A stretch of DNA of 64,000 nucleotides, taken from positions 226,310,024 to 226,374,023 of the forward strand of contig NC_134571.1 of NCBI RefSeq assembly GCF_050947875.1, written 5' to 3'. Numbering within the stretch: the stretch's first letter is position 1; each line of letters opens with the position of its first letter. Under the pieces are notes generated by a model. It was given only the letters and a program-made list of their open reading frames with translations. It ran no database searches and was not told the DNA's origin. Below are positions 43,251-53,740 of the stretch, one piece after another. This DNA comes from Dermacentor variabilis. Taxonomy: Eukaryota > Arthropoda > Arachnida > Ixodida > Ixodidae. A program made the translations under genes and the position numbers.

Positions 43251-44632
43251 TTAGCATTACTCTAAAGTAATAAAGCATTGCATCCGCCCTCAGCTCTTGT
43301 AGTGGTGGTTTTCAACAGCTTCACTGGACATGCACTTTCGCAGGGCCGGACGGCGAGATATTATTTATGGTCTCATTGGGCCATAGACGCCATTTAATCT
43401 GCGTCCACTAATTACCATCGATCGAGGCACTGAACAAATCAGCACACTGCTAATTTTTGTAAACATTCCTTGGTCCCATTTCTAATAGGCGAAATGTCCG
43501 TATTTTCTTTCTTTTATCAAATAGGTGGGGTTCAATAAACGCAGAAAGTAGGCGGCACGAACAGCATCGAAAATGAGTGATCCCTCGTTCGCGCTGTCAC
43601 TGATCTCATGCCAATTACCGATCGAGGCCTCTGACCATGCTCTTCTTGGCCGTTTGCGCTGTCGACTGTCGAAAGGTTACGCCTATCCATAATTACCGCG
43701 ACCGCGCGATGTACATGTGCGATCTACCGCGGCATTAATCCTAAAGCCTCTGAGACTTTGCTCTTGAATACACGGGCATCAGAATTAACCGTGCTCCATC
43801 AGACAGTATGCGTGTTTTTATAAGAAAAGCCAGCGTCACAGAAAATAACAAGGAAAGCAAAGGAAGGCATTTATCGTATAAGGAAAGCAGAGAAGACGGC
43901 CTGAATCAAAGTCGTGACCTGGTAACTCAGCATTGGGGAAGAGAAATGGCTGCAAACAGAGTAAGAGAAAAATGTGCTCATGATCAGCGCGAAAATTGGG
44001 GTGAATGAAGTTGAACATCGAAGACCGTTGAACGTGTCAGATCCAAACCATGCAAGCAGTTGAGAGTTTTATTTCTTTTTTTTTGGGGGGGGGGGGTACA
44101 ACTTGGCCTCGGTCCAAAGGAAAGGCAACATTGCTAAGATGCTACTTCAAGCATGTGGCGCTTCAAAATAAAGAATGCTGTACGCAAGCTTCTTCAGGTT
44201 TTCTTGAATACTCTTAGCGTTCCCTGTTATTTTTACGGTAGCATTGAACGTTCTTCATGAGAACCGAAGGGCTCTTGTCAAAGCCACGCGATATTATTAA
44301 TGCTTCCTCAGGATGCAGTAATACCTAACCTAACTAGGGTCTATGGGCTGGATGAATGGTTTCAATGCATTTTCACACGGTGAGCACAAGCGCTGCAATT
44401 ATCTTAACTACTTGCGCCAGTCATCAATAATATGAAGATTGTATAATTGTGGGTTACAAATACTTTACCCCGCCTACGTATCTAGCTGCAAATCTGCCAG
44501 AACATAAGAGTCCTGCTTTTATATTCAATAGTGTGGCTGAAAGAAACGCTGTAGTGCACGAGAAACCTTCAATCCATCACTGTGAGAACGGCTGCCCTCA
44601 GGCTCACTTTCCTAGGGACGCTTATAGCCTGG
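43251..44632. other. Unassigned sequence
   Basis: No gene is recognised. There is a T run followed by about 14 G at 44066-44096. The frame at 43808-44008 (+) is Lys/Glu-rich without a domain. Confidence 0.35.
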
Positions 44633-44856
44633 TCTACCCGCCGCGGTTGCTTAGTGGCTGTGGTATTGGGCTGCTAAGCACGCGGTCGCGGGATCGAATC
44701 CCGGCTATGGCGGCCATATTTGGATGAGGGCAAGAACATCCGTGTACTTATATTTAGGTGCACGTTAAAGAACCCCGAGTGGTCTAAATTTACGGTGTGC
44801 CTCACAATCGTATAGAGGTTTGACACGTAAAACCCCATAATGTAGTTTTTTTTTTC
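44633..44856 (+). mobile_element. Ruka-like SINE with 9-bp target duplication
   Basis: The head contains GCCGCGGTTGCTTAGTGGCT and GGGATCGAATCCC, the body TGCACGTTAAAGAACCCC, and the tail TAAAACCCCATAATGTAG with a T run. Duplications ATAGCCTGG flank it at 44624-44632 and 44857-44865. It has some internal deletions against the copy at 27134. Confidence 0.85.
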
Positions 44857-44865
44857 ATAGCCTGG

Positions 44866-45919
44866 GCTGAAAACGATGAACGAACTAGAAGATATTTTGC
44901 TTTTTCCTTTTAAGAGGAAAAACATGATGGAGACAGCAACGACGTCCACTGAAATGGCGAGTAACCGGTGTAAACACGAGGCAACGTGCCGAAAGCCAAC
45001 ATAAGTTGCAACGCAGCTTGTTGGAATCTACGTACAGCTAACCTTCGTTTAAATACATCGAGATAGCTGAAACGTGTGTCAGTTTCCGCGTTATTAGGCG
45101 AGGGCTATTAGGCTAAGGCCTAAGGCGCATTCATCTATGCTGGCTCGGGCGCGACTGTGCCACGCGGCGATAATCTCAAAGAACTATACAGAGATAAGAC
45201 GTTCGATACCGCCATCGGGGCGCACGTAATGCTTCTTTTTTATAAGTTTGGTTATTCGGCAAGTAAAGATAGATTCTTTCTGGTGGGCAATATTTACGAG
45301 TACCGCATCTTCTTTAGAAGAAGGAAAAGTCCGTGAACGTGCAAGCAGCACGACATGAGGCCAACTAAAAACCGTGGTTATATTGGTGCGTGTCTATATA
45401 AACAAAGACAGCAGTACCAAAGTGATTGCATTACCATAAAAAAGCTAGAACAATCGGGGAAAACCTGCCTTAAACAAGGTAATCAGCCAGTCAATTATTC
45501 AATCAATGTTTATTTTTCATCCTGTGGATGTATATATTGAAGGACTGTGAGCAAGCTTTGTTTCTTTATGTGCTTCTTCAAAGCCACGGAATAAATTTCG
45601 GAGCGGTAACGATAAAGCGTAAAAAAATAAAACAAACACCTCAGACACCATCATGGTATAAGGTACACATTTAAAAGTAAAGAAGTAGAGGTAATAAAAA
45701 ATTGAAAAAAAAGCTAATGACATACAATATATATGAAAAAAAACACTTTTTTTCAAGATAGCCTAAACATTAAGAGAGATACAAATAGTTACAAAGCAAC
45801 AAGTTTATAACCGCAGCACAACTAACTGCATTATAAGAAAACAACAAGACACAATGGGACTATAATATGATAGATACAAGACTGCCGATCTATCGTGAAA
45901 CACAAATTACGTAATAGTA
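44866..45919. other. Mostly unassigned; LINE (TTGA)-type tail at 45482-45720 (-)
   Basis: At 45480-45515 the plus strand reads CAGTCAATTATTCAATCAAT followed by GTTTATTTTTC, like the LINE 3' ends at 17633 and 55069. Nothing coding is visible; the rest is AT-rich. Confidence 0.35.
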
Positions 45920-46014
45920 ACATTAAAGAACACAAGAGGTGGAAATTATTCCAGAGTCCCCCACTACAGCGTGCGTCATAATGATACAACGGTTCTGGCA
46001 CGTAAAGCACCACA
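45920..46014 (+). mobile_element. Ruka-like SINE, 3' body fragment
   Basis: Only the body end remains (ATTAAAGAACAC, AGAGTCCCCCACTACAGCG, CTGGCACGTAAAGCACC). The tRNA head is missing. Confidence 0.7.
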
Positions 46015-46534
46015 ATCTATATTTTCAGTTTTATTCGAAAAAACGAAAACGTTACCAATTTCTAAGCTTAATGCGCCGCAACCTAAAGCACCTCGCAGGA
46101 ATTTTTCACATTTATGCATAAGATAATTTATGATGCTCCTGTGAACTATCACATAAGAATTTTGGATGCATAGCTGCACGTTTCTCAAAACCATGTCTTC
46201 TTTTCTTTTTGTCATTTCAGTCAAGTCGTTACAAACGTAGTTCAATAAGGCTTCCTGCTAGGCCAGTTCCTTCATAATGCTTACAAATAACAAAATGCGC
46301 AGCGCAGACAAGGACGAGAAGGCAACGAACACGGACAAGTGCTACCTTTCAAAGTTTTTCAACGTTCTCTAGGTCTTTCAACGTTTCAACGTAAAAAATA
46401 TTTTCGTGCTTAGAGAGGAAGTGGCGGCGATATCGGTTGGAATAGGCAACTCGGTTGTCAAGGCCCCTTTAACAGCCATACCGATTTTTCTTTTGAACGA
46501 TATCCTGATGCAGGCGACTAAAAGGAGGGTAATT
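46015..46534. other. Unassigned sequence
   Basis: No domain. Short direct repeats of TTTCAACGTT occur at 46355-46395. Confidence 0.3.
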
Positions 46535-46940
46535 CATGGATCATGCCTTTCCGAAATTTCAATTATCCAAAGGTCGACTGGTCTTTTGGACAATTACGTC
46601 AAAACAAGCAGGTGCTAAATACTTCCTTGACGTTCGCTTTAACCTTAACTTAACGCAGTTCGTGACAAGCCCAACACGCATAACCCAGGCTTCTCAGAAT
46701 CTTTTAAATTTATACTAACCACTAATACAAGAAATCTTGTCTACCATTAACTACCTCCGCAAATTTAGTCATCATGAAGTAATTCACGCCGCCTTCACCT
46801 TTAGTCGTAACATGCGACTCCACTATATTTTTCGATATGCTGCACTGAATAAAGATCTACACAACGTTTATGAAGTATTCCAATCAAGTATCAAGTTTTC
46901 ATTCGCACTCTGGAAAACAACTAGGGACCTTTAACCTAAG
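46535..46940 (+). mobile_element. LINE endonuclease fragment
   Basis: Pieces read FLDVRFNLNLTQFVTSPTRI, TQASQNLLNLY, then after a stop STINYLRKFSHHEVIHAAF. This is the end of an APE-type endonuclease of Jockey/CR1-type LINEs, where LDL..T and (S/G)DHE are expected. Here the SDHE signature reads SHHE and DLT reads DVR. It is probably the same broken copy as the RT debris at 48280. Confidence 0.65.
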
Positions 46941-47084
46941 ACTATTCCAATCTGTGTTTGTTCCAATCTCCTGATGTCAAATTTGCGTAATCACCAACGC
47001 AAGCATCGGACGGTGACCCGCAGCATTGTCTGACCAGCCCAATCAAACGGTCTCCTCGTTTAGAGAAGGTGACTCTCGTTTGCT
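46941..47084. other. Unassigned sequence
   Basis: Short spacer between LINE debris and the frame at 47085. No feature is seen. Confidence 0.3.
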
Positions 47085-47498
47085 TTGAAAACGAATAACA
47101 CTGCGTACATTGAGTGGCTTGTCTTATCTAACTGGCTGACAAAAGGCGAGCAGCACGCTAAAGTGGAGAGGGTTTCGGTGGAGCCGATCTTGCGCAGTGA
47201 AAATAGATCACTGGATGTAGAGGGTGGTGCCGGCATTCATGATTGGTCCGCTTCCCATTACTTAGCCTGCGGTTGCTGGTCAAAACTCGCGGCGGCGTGC
47301 AACGTAAGGGTAAAAGTGCAGCTAAAACGGATCCTTAACGCAGAATGTTCGGCCGAGCAATGTCCTGTAAGTGCTCAAAGGGCTCGACAATGCTATCTTG
47401 CATGCAAATGTTTTTATTACGCGCAAATAAATCCGTTCTACCCGGCAGCTCCGAGTAGCAAGTGCCAGAGCGATCGGTGTGCAGCCATATTGTATTGA
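47085..47498 (+). CDS. Hypothetical Cys-rich open frame, 137 codons
   Basis: The frame from 47085 begins MKTNNTAYIEWLVLSNWLTK and has Cys clusters ACGCWSK, CSAEQC, RQCYLACKCFYY and SKCQSDRCA before a TGA. There is no signal peptide and no recognised family, and it sits among LINE debris, so it may be chance. It is listed because its length and Cys spacing stand out from the surroundings. Confidence 0.2.
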   Translation: MKTNNTAYIEWLVLSNWLTKGEQHAKVERVSVEPILRSENRSLDVEGGAGIHDWSASHYLACGCWSKLAAACNVRVKVQLKRILNAECSAEQCPVSAQRARQCYLACKCFYYAQINPFYPAAPSSKCQSDRCAAILY

Positions 47499-47640
47499 TC
47501 TCGGAACGGAGACAGTCTACGGCTATTCTGCAATAAGTTCAGTTTTGATCGGCACATTAATGCATCTTTGATGCGTGCACGTCACTTTCACGAGGTCAGT
47601 TTTGGCAGTTTTGTGACGTCGCGTGCACAACAAAATTAAT

Positions 47641-47705
47641 CCGGAGTCCCTCACTACGGCACGCTTTATAATCACATCATCGTTTTGGCTCAAAAACGTC
47701 GGAAT
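47641..47705 (+). mobile_element. Ruka-like SINE, short 3' fragment
   Basis: CGGAGTCCCTCACTACGGCA and the following TTTATAATCAC...GTTTTGGCTCAAAAAC match the body end of the SINE. Confidence 0.6.
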
Positions 47706-48279
47706 TTAATTTGTTTCGAAGTATTACTTTCATGCCAACCGACATCACCAATCGTTTAACAAAACACTTAAAACTGTTGAGAGCAAAAAGAAAGCTTGTT
47801 TTTTTTTTTCGACCCGCAAAAATTAAACCATGTCCCGGCCCCAGGCCTACGAGGCTACGAGGCTGAGCGTGCCTACGTGGATGCTGTGCGCACGCATAAA
47901 CACTGATTTTCTCAGAACAACCCTCATCACATGGTGGCTATTAACCTATAAAAATTTTGTCGCATCACTAATTCCCCGGACATCTTGTACTATCAGTATT
48001 GAAACTGATATTCAAAATGACTGCTCCTTTATCAGACATTGACAGTCTATCGTGTTTGACACGACGTTTTCAGCATAGAATCTGATACGCCCTTTCCAAA
48101 CATGTCTGCTATTGCCATGTCATAAATACCTGTCATTATCTTTTCATTAAAAGGTATCAGCAGCGTAATAGAAAATGTCAAGAACTAGTCGTCTGCTGGC
48201 CCTGAAAAATCATTTCAAAACTCATAAAAACACCAAAATCATTACGGCTTTTTTTTAAATTCTTGCTGTTACCGAGTCG
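47706..48279. other. Unassigned sequence, possibly LINE interior
   Basis: It lies between endonuclease and RT debris of what may be one LINE copy, but no residue pattern could be recognised. The frame at 47830-48042 has no domain. Confidence 0.3.
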
Positions 48280-48895
48280 TTAACCATAGGTAACCTACGG
48301 ATTGAATGGAAAGTGAGCAATGTCGTTCCTGTCTATACATCAGGGAATAGAGATTCACCACGAAATGACCGCGCAATTTACATAACAACAGACACTTGAA
48401 AAATCATGGAACATATCATTTTTTCTCAATTAAAAAGCTTTTTCCACTCAAACGGTTTCGTCCATTCATCACAGCATGGTTTCCATAAGGGACTGAATTG
48501 TGAAATACAGTAGGCCATCTTTCGTCATGATTTACATTCAAACTTCGAACTAACACACAGACTAACGCAATTTTCCTCGATTTCGCAAGAGCCTTTCACC
48601 AGGTAACTAATCAACGCGTGCTTCTAAATAATTCTCAATTCAAGATGCATCCTGTGTTAAGATGGATTCTTCAAATATCTAGATATCACTTTTTCTCACG
48701 GTATTGACTCGTGTTTACATGTAAATTGCATTATAAAGCTCGCTAACAATAATCTAGGTTTGTAAATGTCAGTGACAAAAAGCTCCTCCCCAGGTAAATC
48801 TAAAGTTGAATACGTTTCTCCCATCTGGAGCACGCATAAAATTTACCCCACTAGCACCCTTGAAGCCGTACAGAATCGCACTACTAGGTTCATTC
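48280..48895 (+). mobile_element. LINE RT fragment, heavily decayed
   Basis: Readable stretches in changing frames are IEWKVSNVVPVYTSGNRDSP, KIMEHIIFSQLKSFFHSNGF, SSQHGFHKGLNCEIQ and near the end VEYVSPIWSTHKI. They follow the order of RT fingers (W...NVVPVYKSG...NYRPIS, K..E.II...L) and the thumb-side segment. Stops interrupt throughout. It belongs to a Jockey/CR1-type LINE and is probably the other half of the fragment at 46535. Confidence 0.65.
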
Positions 48896-48911
48896 ACTGA
48901 GGATATTCTTA

Positions 48912-49142
48912 GCCGCCGTGGTTGATTAGTGGCTATGGTGTTGGGCTGTTAGGCGCAAGTTCGCGGGATCGATCCCGGCCACGGCGGCAGCATTTCGGTG
49001 GCATGCCGAAATACGAAAAAACCCGTGTACTTAGATTTCTGTGGGCGTTAAAGAACCCCAAGAAGTCCAAATTATTCCTAAAACCCCCACTATGGCGTGC
49101 CTCACAATGAAAGCGTGGTTTAGGTACGTAAAACATCATAAT
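48912..49142 (+). mobile_element. Ruka-like SINE
   Basis: The head GCCGCCGTGGTTGATTAGTG and a shortened B box region (GGGATCGATCCCGG, one A lost) are followed by the usual body and the tail ACGTAAAACATCATAATTC. No clear target duplication was found. The B-box change would weaken pol III transcription. Confidence 0.85.
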
Positions 49143-50182
49143 TCATCAAATTCAGCATATTATTTTGATATGACCGTGTCATTCCTTAAACAGGCTCCCG
49201 TTTGTCAACTCTCGTATTACCGTCGCACCGCCAGCCTATCATTGCTTAAAATAATTTTTTTTACAGTGCCCTCAGCCTCGCGCCATGCACTTCTCCACGC
49301 GATCAATATCACATTAAGTGCCGCGTGCCCCAAGTCTTCCTTTTTTTTATTTCGAGCGTACTTGTAGACTGGAACTGCATTCCTTATGCCATCGCTGCCA
49401 TCACCAGTTCATCTACTTCACCCAAGCAGGGTCAGCGATTTCTCTCCTTAACTAATATTGTTTTAACTATAGTTGTAATCCCGCCCGGTATGTAAGACCC
49501 ATGTCTGGGGGTATTTAAGTAAACAAAAAAAGAGAGAAATCTAATTGAAATTTTATTTTCGCTTGATGCAATCAACTGACAAGCGAAAAACAGTAGCATG
49601 AGAAAAATCTCCTCTATCGCAGCTTGACCAAACTCATGCAACCCCGTATCCGGTGACTGCTTTTCACGGCCTAACAAATGTTAAACTTTATCGCTCGGCG
49701 CGAATTGGCCATGAACAAAACGAGAACATCTCCCGTGTTACCCCTGTTTTGCCTGAATTTCGACCCGAATTGGGTAGCTCTTTCAGGAAAGAACGCGGGC
49801 ACCTCCAAATACGCTGGAACCTTGGATGAGTCGTGTGGTTACAATAACCGACGCGCATTAACCGCAGGTCATATTTCGGCGATTATACTCACCGCTTTCG
49901 TGGTGCTTTAATGTCACTTGCTTTTCAAGGAATAAGTTAAAGAGTTAGTTAAGACACTTGCAGTTCTGCGAATATTTTGTTCTTTCCCCTTCAATACATC
50001 ATAGCAAAATATTTACGAAGAAAAGGATATATTGCTCCAAGTAGGATGATCGCTTTAAAATGCTGACCATCCGCTGATGCTCAACTACACTATTCTGTGA
50101 ACACATTTTGTTGCTTCCTGTCTCGCGTTATACCGCTGGCTGCAATGGTCGCTGCCCCGCACTGAGCAGTGCCCCTCGCAGG
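49143..50182. promoter_or_regulatory. Upstream region of the myoinhibitory peptide exon
   Basis: No domain is recognised in 49143-50100. Directly before the ATG, CCCCTCGCAG (50171-50180) could be a splice acceptor, which would place the start codon near the beginning of an internal exon with an upstream non-coding exon. No TATA box is close by. Confidence 0.3.
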
Positions 50183-50386
50183 ATGGCCACAAGCAGCAGC
50201 AGCAGCGTCGCCGGCGTGTGGATGCTGGCGCTGCTGGTGCTCGGCTCGCTGCTGGGCGCCCTGGCCGAGCCGCAGGCTGGCGGCGACTGGAACGCCCTGT
50301 CCGGCATGTGGGGCAAGCGCGCCTCGTCCGACTGGAACCGCCTTTCCAGCATGTGGGGCAAGCGGGGCCCCTACGGACCTTACCAG
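50183..50386 (+). CDS. Myoinhibitory peptide (allatostatin-B) precursor, N-terminal exon
   Basis: Preprohormone for W(X6)W-amide neuropeptides that inhibit visceral muscle and act in the nervous system through a G-protein-coupled receptor. The ATG at 50183 is the only in-frame Met before the signal peptide: MATSSSSSVAGV, hydrophobic core WMLALLVLGSLLGALA, likely cut before EPQAGG. Two peptides follow, each ending Gly-Lys-Arg for cleavage and amidation: GGDWNALSGMWGKR and ASSDWNRLSSMWGKR. Both keep six residues between the Trps. The exon then reads GPYGPYQ and meets a donor CAG|GTGCGC at 50387 in phase 0. After that the frame loses all pattern, so later exons (probably more peptides) lie beyond, and none was found to 64000. 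The second peptide closely resembles a peptide reported from ticks. GC content is much higher than in the flanks. Confidence 0.9.
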
Positions 50387-51649
50387 GTGCGCCATTCACT
50401 GAGCTACATGGGCGCATTTACTCGTCTGTCTTTTGGTGCTGTCTTCCGTGCCGAAACCAGGGGCGCTAGAACGTCAAGCTATTCAAATTCTTCTAATTTC
50501 ATTTCTGCCGCCCCCTCTTTGCTTGTCTGTGACGTTACATCACAGAAACCACGATAATTCCCCATCTCATATGACGTGTACACACCGATCATGTATGATT
50601 AGGCGAAACAACAGAAACAAAATTTTTCAGTGTTCTACTCATTTTTCTCCATGATCCCTACTCAATTGGTCAAAATTTTTCGGGCTGGGCCCACTTGGCC
50701 TCTATCATGCGATGTCACAAAGCCGTGAGAACTCTGCACATCAAAGTGGCATGCACGCACTTAAGATTCCTTAACATGCTGAACAAACCCGACATTTTCT
50801 ATTTCTGAATAGCCGGAAATAGCCTCGTTACGAAAGAATAAAAATGCCAGCCTACCAATGGCTCTGGCTACGCAGATCGGCCGGGCACAGTGAATTCCTC
50901 CGCCTATAATAAACACTCTTGCGTCGCAGTATAATGCTGTCGAGCCCTTTCGGTATATACGCACGAGAACACTCTGGCAACTCATTTCTGCCGAGGATCT
51001 GTTCTAGCGGCATCCGGAGGGTTGCGTCGCGACCCTATGGCCAACCAGCTGCCCCAAGCTGAGCAATGGGAGGCGGATAAATTGCAGACGCCGCCCTTCT
51101 CATCAAGTTATCGACTTTCACTGTTCTAGCCCGGACCCACCGTTACCCTTTCCACTTGTTCACGTTTCTCGCATCTTGTCGGCCTATTTCATCACAAGAA
51201 GCTGTCAAGGCAGGCAAGGCTATTTTCGTTTAATGCAAACAAAAGTGTACTAGTATATATGAGGAGAGCGTTTGATTTGGGTGTTGAAATACTGCTGTGA
51301 GTCACCGCCCGATTCTCGAGTCGGCGGTTATTAAATTCGTTGCCAGGAGATTGGAATAAAGTCAGAAAGGAATATCATTATGTGGCCCAAGCACCAACTG
51401 ATGCTCACTCTTACCATTAGCATAAATATTGCTATGTTATTTTTGTAGCGATAGCAATTATATCTACACTCATCGCAAGTTTTCGCTGTCACCATATTGT
51501 AGGGCACATATTTATCTGTTCTCATGCTAAATGTTTAATGACTTTCGCCACGAGACAGCAATTTACTGAAGAATACAAATGGGTTGCAGTGGATGCAACA
51601 GGCATTACCAAATCCAAACTGGGAGCTTATCATTATTGAAAAAAAAGTT
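50387..51649. other. Probable intron of the myoinhibitory peptide gene
   Basis: Starts at the predicted donor. There are no further W(X6)W-Gly-Lys-Arg motifs. Otherwise it is unassigned, with mixed composition. Confidence 0.45.
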
Positions 51650-52025
51650 CACAATCACCGCATTTACAGGTGCTAACATATGGAGCTTAACAAAGAAGCT
51701 CGACAACAAAAACCGCACGAAGATCGATGGAACAATAAACGTGAGGCGCAACATTAATAGACAGAAAAAGTCGTGTGGATCGGAGAACAAATGGAGATAG
51801 CTGATATTCTAGTTTACATTACGAGAAAAGAATTCAGCTGGACGGGCCATACAAGGCGTACGGCAGGTAACCAGTGGATCGTTACAGAATGGGTGCCAAG
51901 AGATAGGAAGCGCAATCGAGGACGGAAGGAAAATTACGCGGGGTGATAACATTACGAAATTTGCATGCGCATGTGGGAATCAACTGGCGCAAGACAGGAC
52001 ATAAAGATGTCATGATGATCATGCT
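51650..52025 (+). mobile_element. RTE-clade LINE, C-terminal fragment
   Basis: The plus strand gives FTGANIWSLTKKLDNKNRTK (thumb segment, compare LTYGAETWRLTKRV at 40.4 kb). In other frames it gives an equivalent of the WAGH...NRW...TEW.PR...R.RGR tail (ITRKEFSWTGHT, NQWIVTEWVPRDRKRNRGR). It is strongly decayed and 5'-truncated. It is the third RTE piece in the window and is in the opposite orientation to the other two. Confidence 0.65.
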
Positions 52026-52046
52026 ACATGTTTATCTGTGGCATGT

Positions 52047-52110
52047 GCCACCGTGATGACTTAGCGGCTATGATTTTGCGCTGCTAACCATGAGCTCGCG
52101 GCATTATCGT
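52047..52110 (+). mobile_element. Ruka-like SINE, head fragment
   Basis: GCCACCGTGATGACTTAGCG and the following GCTATGATTTTGCGCTGCTA, then AGCTCGCGGCATTATCG, match the tRNA-like head up to the B box. The body is absent. Confidence 0.6.
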
Positions 52111-52311
52111 ATAGTATAATATTGTGTAGCGCATTCAGGGAGGACTCAGGACTGCCGCTCTTGATGTCGAAAACCTTGAGGTGGCGCCACCAGAGCATGG
52201 GCTGTTCGGACACGCTCGTTAGATAGAAAAAAGGAAACCGACTAGCTGAATTGACGAACGATAGAAAGCATCAAGAGAGCCCAAGTAGGCAAAAAAAAAA
52301 CACACACACAG

Positions 52312-53735
52312 TTGCCGCAGGGTGAAGTAGCAAGAAAATGGGAATATACCGGGAGAACAAAATATATTTTTCAAATAATGGTTCAAGCAAAGATAAAAGG
52401 TGAAATTGAACGTTGGTTGTCAGAAATAGGTGATAAAAAGAAGGCCGCACCTAGAATACTTTGCAACCGCATAAAATTATTAGGCAGAAAGTCAACAACA
52501 ATACAACAACATATCCTAAACGAAGATGGAAATAAACTGGATGTGGATGCGGCATTAAATTCCATCCTAACAATAACAGCCGAACCTTTCCAAGGAAAAG
52601 GTGACGTTATATTTGAAGAAAGGAAGACCATGAAAGAGAACCAGATGGAAAAGGAGCTGGTGCTGACAAATTTCAACTGGAATAAAGCAGAAGAGAAAAT
52701 TACGAAATGCACAGCCACAAGTCTAGACGAGGTTCCCAGCCGTTAGGCTGATTAATGAACTGGAGCCAAGATGTAAGGAAGCTATGTTGAAAGCAGTAGA
52801 AAAAAACCTTTAAAAAAAGACGAATACCAGACAATTGGCGACGAAGTAGAAATAATATAATTTATAAAGGTAAGGGGAAAAATATAGAATTCGCTCATAT
52901 AAATTGTTGACCATTACATAGATAATATACAGGTTAGCTATGCAGACGATTGAATTAAAGCTACAAGCATGGGGGAAGAACTATGGCAGATTGGGAGAAC
53001 ATGAGAATGGCTTCAGAATTGGTAGGCATCTGGATGATAATTTATTTGTTCTTACTGAGTGTATTGAAATATGAAAAGCAGAAAGCAGACCGTTAAATGT
53101 GACTTTTTAGACATTACAGGACCGTATGACAACGTAGACGGCAACATATCGTGAGATTTTCTATAAGGGGAAGGCTTAGACAACGATTGTACACAGCTTT
53201 TGAGAGATATTGACCTCGAAAATACCGTTTTCGTTGAATGGGAAGGCATGAGGAGCGAGGGGAAAGTTGATATCAACAAGGAACTATGGCAATTGTGCCC
53301 TTTATCCTCACTGCCGTTTAAAATGTACATGGTGAGGATGAGGGAAGTAATATCGGGTTTAGTTTCATACGAACAGGGTGCTACAGTAGTGGAGCAGCAG
53401 CTTCCTTTTTTGTTTTATGCGGACTACATTGTGTTGCTGGCTAAGAAGGAAAGTGATACGCAACGTCTGGCTCATATCTGCGGACAGCATGGCCAGAATT
53501 TAGGTCTGAAATTTAGCGTTAAATAATGAGGTGTTATGAAATTAAATAAAAACGGTGAACAGAGAGTGTCAATACAGGGCCAGGAAATACCTCGCGTACA
53601 AGAACATAGATACCTTGGTATATGAATAAACGAAGGCAACAGATATATGGAAACAAAGGGAAAACAATAACAGTTAAGGAGAACAGAAATGCAGCCATAA
53701 AGAAACACAGAGCACTATGGGCCATATCCAATATG
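52312..53735 (+). mobile_element. LINE RT, first part (split by a Gypsy fragment)
   Basis: Frame 52312-52746 is the pre-RT region (RWLSEIGDKKKAAPRILCNR, LDVDAALNSILTITAEPFQG). After decay comes the first RT catalytic region near 53100 (NVTFLDITGPYDNV). Then 53200-53526 has TVFVEWEGMRSEGK and the catalytic box FYADYIVLLA, where the second Asp of YADD is Tyr. The next stretch reads QEHRYLGI and [18 protein letters not shown], and stops abruptly near 53735 where Gypsy sequence begins. The rest of the protein resumes near 55990. The clade is not certain; it is neither RTE nor the I-like type above. Confidence 0.75.
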
Positions 53736-53740
53736 ACCGT

